A stretch of 33,646 nucleotides of DNA from Bacteroidetes bacterium UBA4408 (lineage in GTDB: Bacteria; Bacteroidota; Bacteroidia; UBA4408), in NCBI GenBank assembly GCA_002389785.1, contig DGQS01000235.1, positions 1-33,646 of the forward strand. Direction: 5' to 3'. The notes under the pieces were generated by a model. The model saw nothing but the letters and a program-made list of their open reading frames with translations. It ran no database searches and had not been told where the DNA came from. How positions within the stretch are numbered: the first letter of the stretch is position 1; the number at the start of each line of letters is the position of its first letter. Of this stretch, positions 32,148 to 33,646 are shown piece after piece. The translations under genes were made by a program, and so were the position numbers.

Positions 32148-33646
32148 TTAAACGAAACTATCCACAAAATACATTTCAATTTCTCCTTTGTTTTTTGCTT
32201 TAATTTTTCCACGTGGAGTACAGTTAAAATACTTTTTAACCAGATTAAAAGTAGTTTCACTAATGTTAACTTTTCCAACTTCTCCACTACTCTCCATGCG
32301 TGATGCAGTATTTACGGTATCCCCCCAAATGTCGTATGCAAACTTTTTAATCCCTACAATACCTGCAACTACAGGACCTGTGTGAATTCCCAAACGTAAT
32401 TCAAAATAGGGTTGTCCCTTTTCAATGCGATCCTTTTTATTTTCTTCAATAAATTGAATCATTTCAAGTCCTGCTTTTACAACATCAATTGGATGTGTGG
32501 TATTTGTAACCGGTAAACCACCTGCGCACATATATGCATCACCAATAGTTTTGATTTTTTCGACTCCATACTTGGTAATAATTTTATCAAATTCGCTATA
32601 GCAATAGTTTATTTCGGCAACTAACTCTTCAGGACTCAGTTTCTCACTAGCCAGCGTAAAATTTTTAAAATCAGTAAATAACACCGACACCGATTCGTAG
32701 CTTTTTGTTTTAGCAGCACCGGTAGCCTTTAATTCTTCAGCTGTTTCTGAAGGTAAGATGTTCAACAACAAATCTTCACTTCGTTGTTTCTCTTTTGAAA
32801 TTCTATTGCGTTGTTTAAAAAACACTGCAGCAAAAAGCAATACAATGGCAAATCCGCCAATGAAGCTATTTCTAACGATTTTTTGTTTACTTATTTCTTT
32901 TTGCTGTAAATTAATTTCGCCCTGCTTTTTCTCAATTTCAAAATTAAACATGAGTGTTCCCAATTTCTTATCTGCATCAATACTATAAATCACATCCTTT
33001 ATTACAAGCAATGAATCCTGGTATTTATAGGCATTTGAAAAATCACCTAATTGAGCATAACAAAAATGCAATCCTTCAAATATATATTTCAATTCCAGAT
33101 TGGCTCCAACTTCTCTTGCGATAATCTTTGCTTGTAAATAATTCGTAATTGCTAAATCGTATTTAAGCATCCGTTGATAGGTTTCTGCAATTCCTTTCAA
33201 TGCCCTGGTCATATCGAGTTTACCTCCTAATTTTTCAGCAATTTCAAACGACTGCTTTTGATACATCAAAGCTTTGTCGTATTCTTTTCTATTTGCGTAA
33301 ACTTGTCCTATTAAATTTAAAGGATAAGGTACAGCCTCAGTCCCTTCATATGCTTTCAACGATTTTTCTAAATAAAGTAAAGCTAAGGAGTCCTGATTTC
33401 GGCTTAAATATATTTCTCCTAAATTTCCTGTAATTGTTCCAAGCGCATCCAATTGCCCAAGCGCCTCAGCATAAGGCATTGCTTGTTGATCATATTCAAT
33501 TGCTTTATCGATATCTGATTTGGATTTTTTTTCACCATAGGTTGCACCCAAACCAATTAATACCGTCATTGTGCGAACAGAATCTTTTATTTCTTCGGCA
33601 ATTTTAAGTGACTGTAGGTATAAATCAACAGCCATTTGATAGTCGG
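32148..33646 (-). CDS. TPR/transmembrane class III adenylate cyclase (5' end outside window)
   Basis: At least 499 residues. The frame is open to the window edge with TPR-like sequence (DYQMAVDLYLQSLK), so the ATG at 33633-33635 is internal and the true start lies outside. The visible N-terminal part is TPR repeats (~34-residue helical pairs such as EYDKALMYQKQSFEIAEKLG). One transmembrane helix (NSFIGGFAIVLLFAAVFF) and a coiled linker (RSEDLLLNILPSETAEELK) follow, then the catalytic domain. Metal-binding Asp residues lie in LFTDFKNFT and KTIGDAYM. Lys in EKIKTIGD and Asp in YDIWGDTVNTASRM are the adenine-selecting residues, favouring ATP over GTP. The Asn/Arg of NTASRM, which stabilise the transition state, are present. 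TPRs probably sense protein partners outside the membrane. Confidence 0.9.
   Translation of the reverse strand, partial: DYQMAVDLYLQSLKIAEEIKDSVRTMTVLIGLGATYGEKKSKSDIDKAIEYDQQAMPYAEALGQLDALGTITGNLGEIYLSRNQDSLALLYLEKSLKAYEGTEAVPYPLNLIGQVYANRKEYDKALMYQKQSFEIAEKLGGKLDMTRALKGIAETYQRMLKYDLAITNYLQAKIIAREVGANLELKYIFEGLHFCYAQLGDFSNAYKYQDSLLVIKDVIYSIDADKKLGTLMFNFEIEKKQGEINLQQKEISKQKIVRNSFIGGFAIVLLFAAVFFKQRNRISKEKQRSEDLLLNILPSETAEELKATGAAKTKSYESVSVLFTDFKNFTLASEKLSPEELVAEINYCYSEFDKIITKYGVEKIKTIGDAYMCAGGLPVTNTTHPIDVVKAGLEMIQFIEENKKDRIEKGQPYFELRLGIHTGPVVAGIVGIKKFAYDIWGDTVNTASRMESSGEVGKVNISETTFNLVKKYFNCTPRGKIKAKNKGEIEMYFVDSFV

Noticed and set aside
1..33646. tRNA, rRNA, CRISPR array, insertion sequence or prophage
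   Set aside because: No tRNA-like clover pattern, no regular spacer-repeat array, no transposase or integrase motif and no long flanking repeats were visible on either strand.

Overview
This is an AT-rich window from a member of the Bacteroidota. Four signs point there: two kinds of type IX secretion (T9SS) sorting domain (a CHU_C/gliding-type end at 701-2491, and 'YPNP' type A ends at 25632-27128 and 29679-31079); signal peptides ending in a Bacteroidota-style '..AQ' or '..SQ'; repeated TAnnTTTG promoter -7 boxes in place of sigma70 boxes; and the cytochrome oxidase gene order ctaB, coxIII, coxIII, coxIV, sco. The sequence does not let me place it below phylum. I see no tRNA, rRNA, CRISPR array, integrase or transposase, so this looks like ordinary chromosome with surface-protein and housekeeping genes.

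Layout. 1-281: 5' part of an exported protein (-), cut by the window edge. 701-2491: large T9SS type B surface protein. 2567-4673: a saccharopine/alanine dehydrogenase-family oxidoreductase and a diacylglycerol-kinase-family lipid kinase (+). They meet tail to tail, with overlapping stop codons, a gcvT-GNAT operon (-, 4670-6658). 7000-10651: mutL followed by two rhomboid-family genes, then a membrane-anchored EEP-fold phosphohydrolase (10734-11846). 12085-15755: a compact envelope cluster of a PagL-like outer-membrane deacylase, a GIN-domain lipoprotein and an LTA-synthase-like alkaline-phosphatase-superfamily membrane enzyme, followed by a small lipoprotein. 16557-17291: a third rhomboid (-). 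17469-22008: a C45 Ntn-hydrolase overlapping a DUF5686 outer-membrane protein gene, then acpS. 22080-25546: haem O synthase, two oxidase subunit III genes, subunit IV and a Sco copper chaperone, a respiratory assembly operon. 25632-27128: a T9SS cargo gene broken by one in-frame TAA. 27179-33646 (all -): an M28/PDZ peptidase with a TolB-like propeller protein, a LamG T9SS protein, an exported protein of unknown role, and a TPR/transmembrane class III adenylate cyclase that runs off the window.

The window has two main themes. One is envelope and surface biology: T9SS cargo, lipid A/glycerophospholipid enzymes, lipoproteins and intramembrane proteases. The other is aerobic respiration. I did not find a clear-cut new defence or mobile system. 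The observations most worth a second look are the single-codon break at 26007, the PagL-like protein with Asn where the family has its catalytic Glu, its tight linkage to a GIN lipoprotein and an LTA-synthase-like enzyme, a MutL whose C-terminal metal-site motifs are largely replaced, a GNAT fused to an NTF2-like domain with a TTG start, and three active-looking rhomboid proteases within 8.4 kb.
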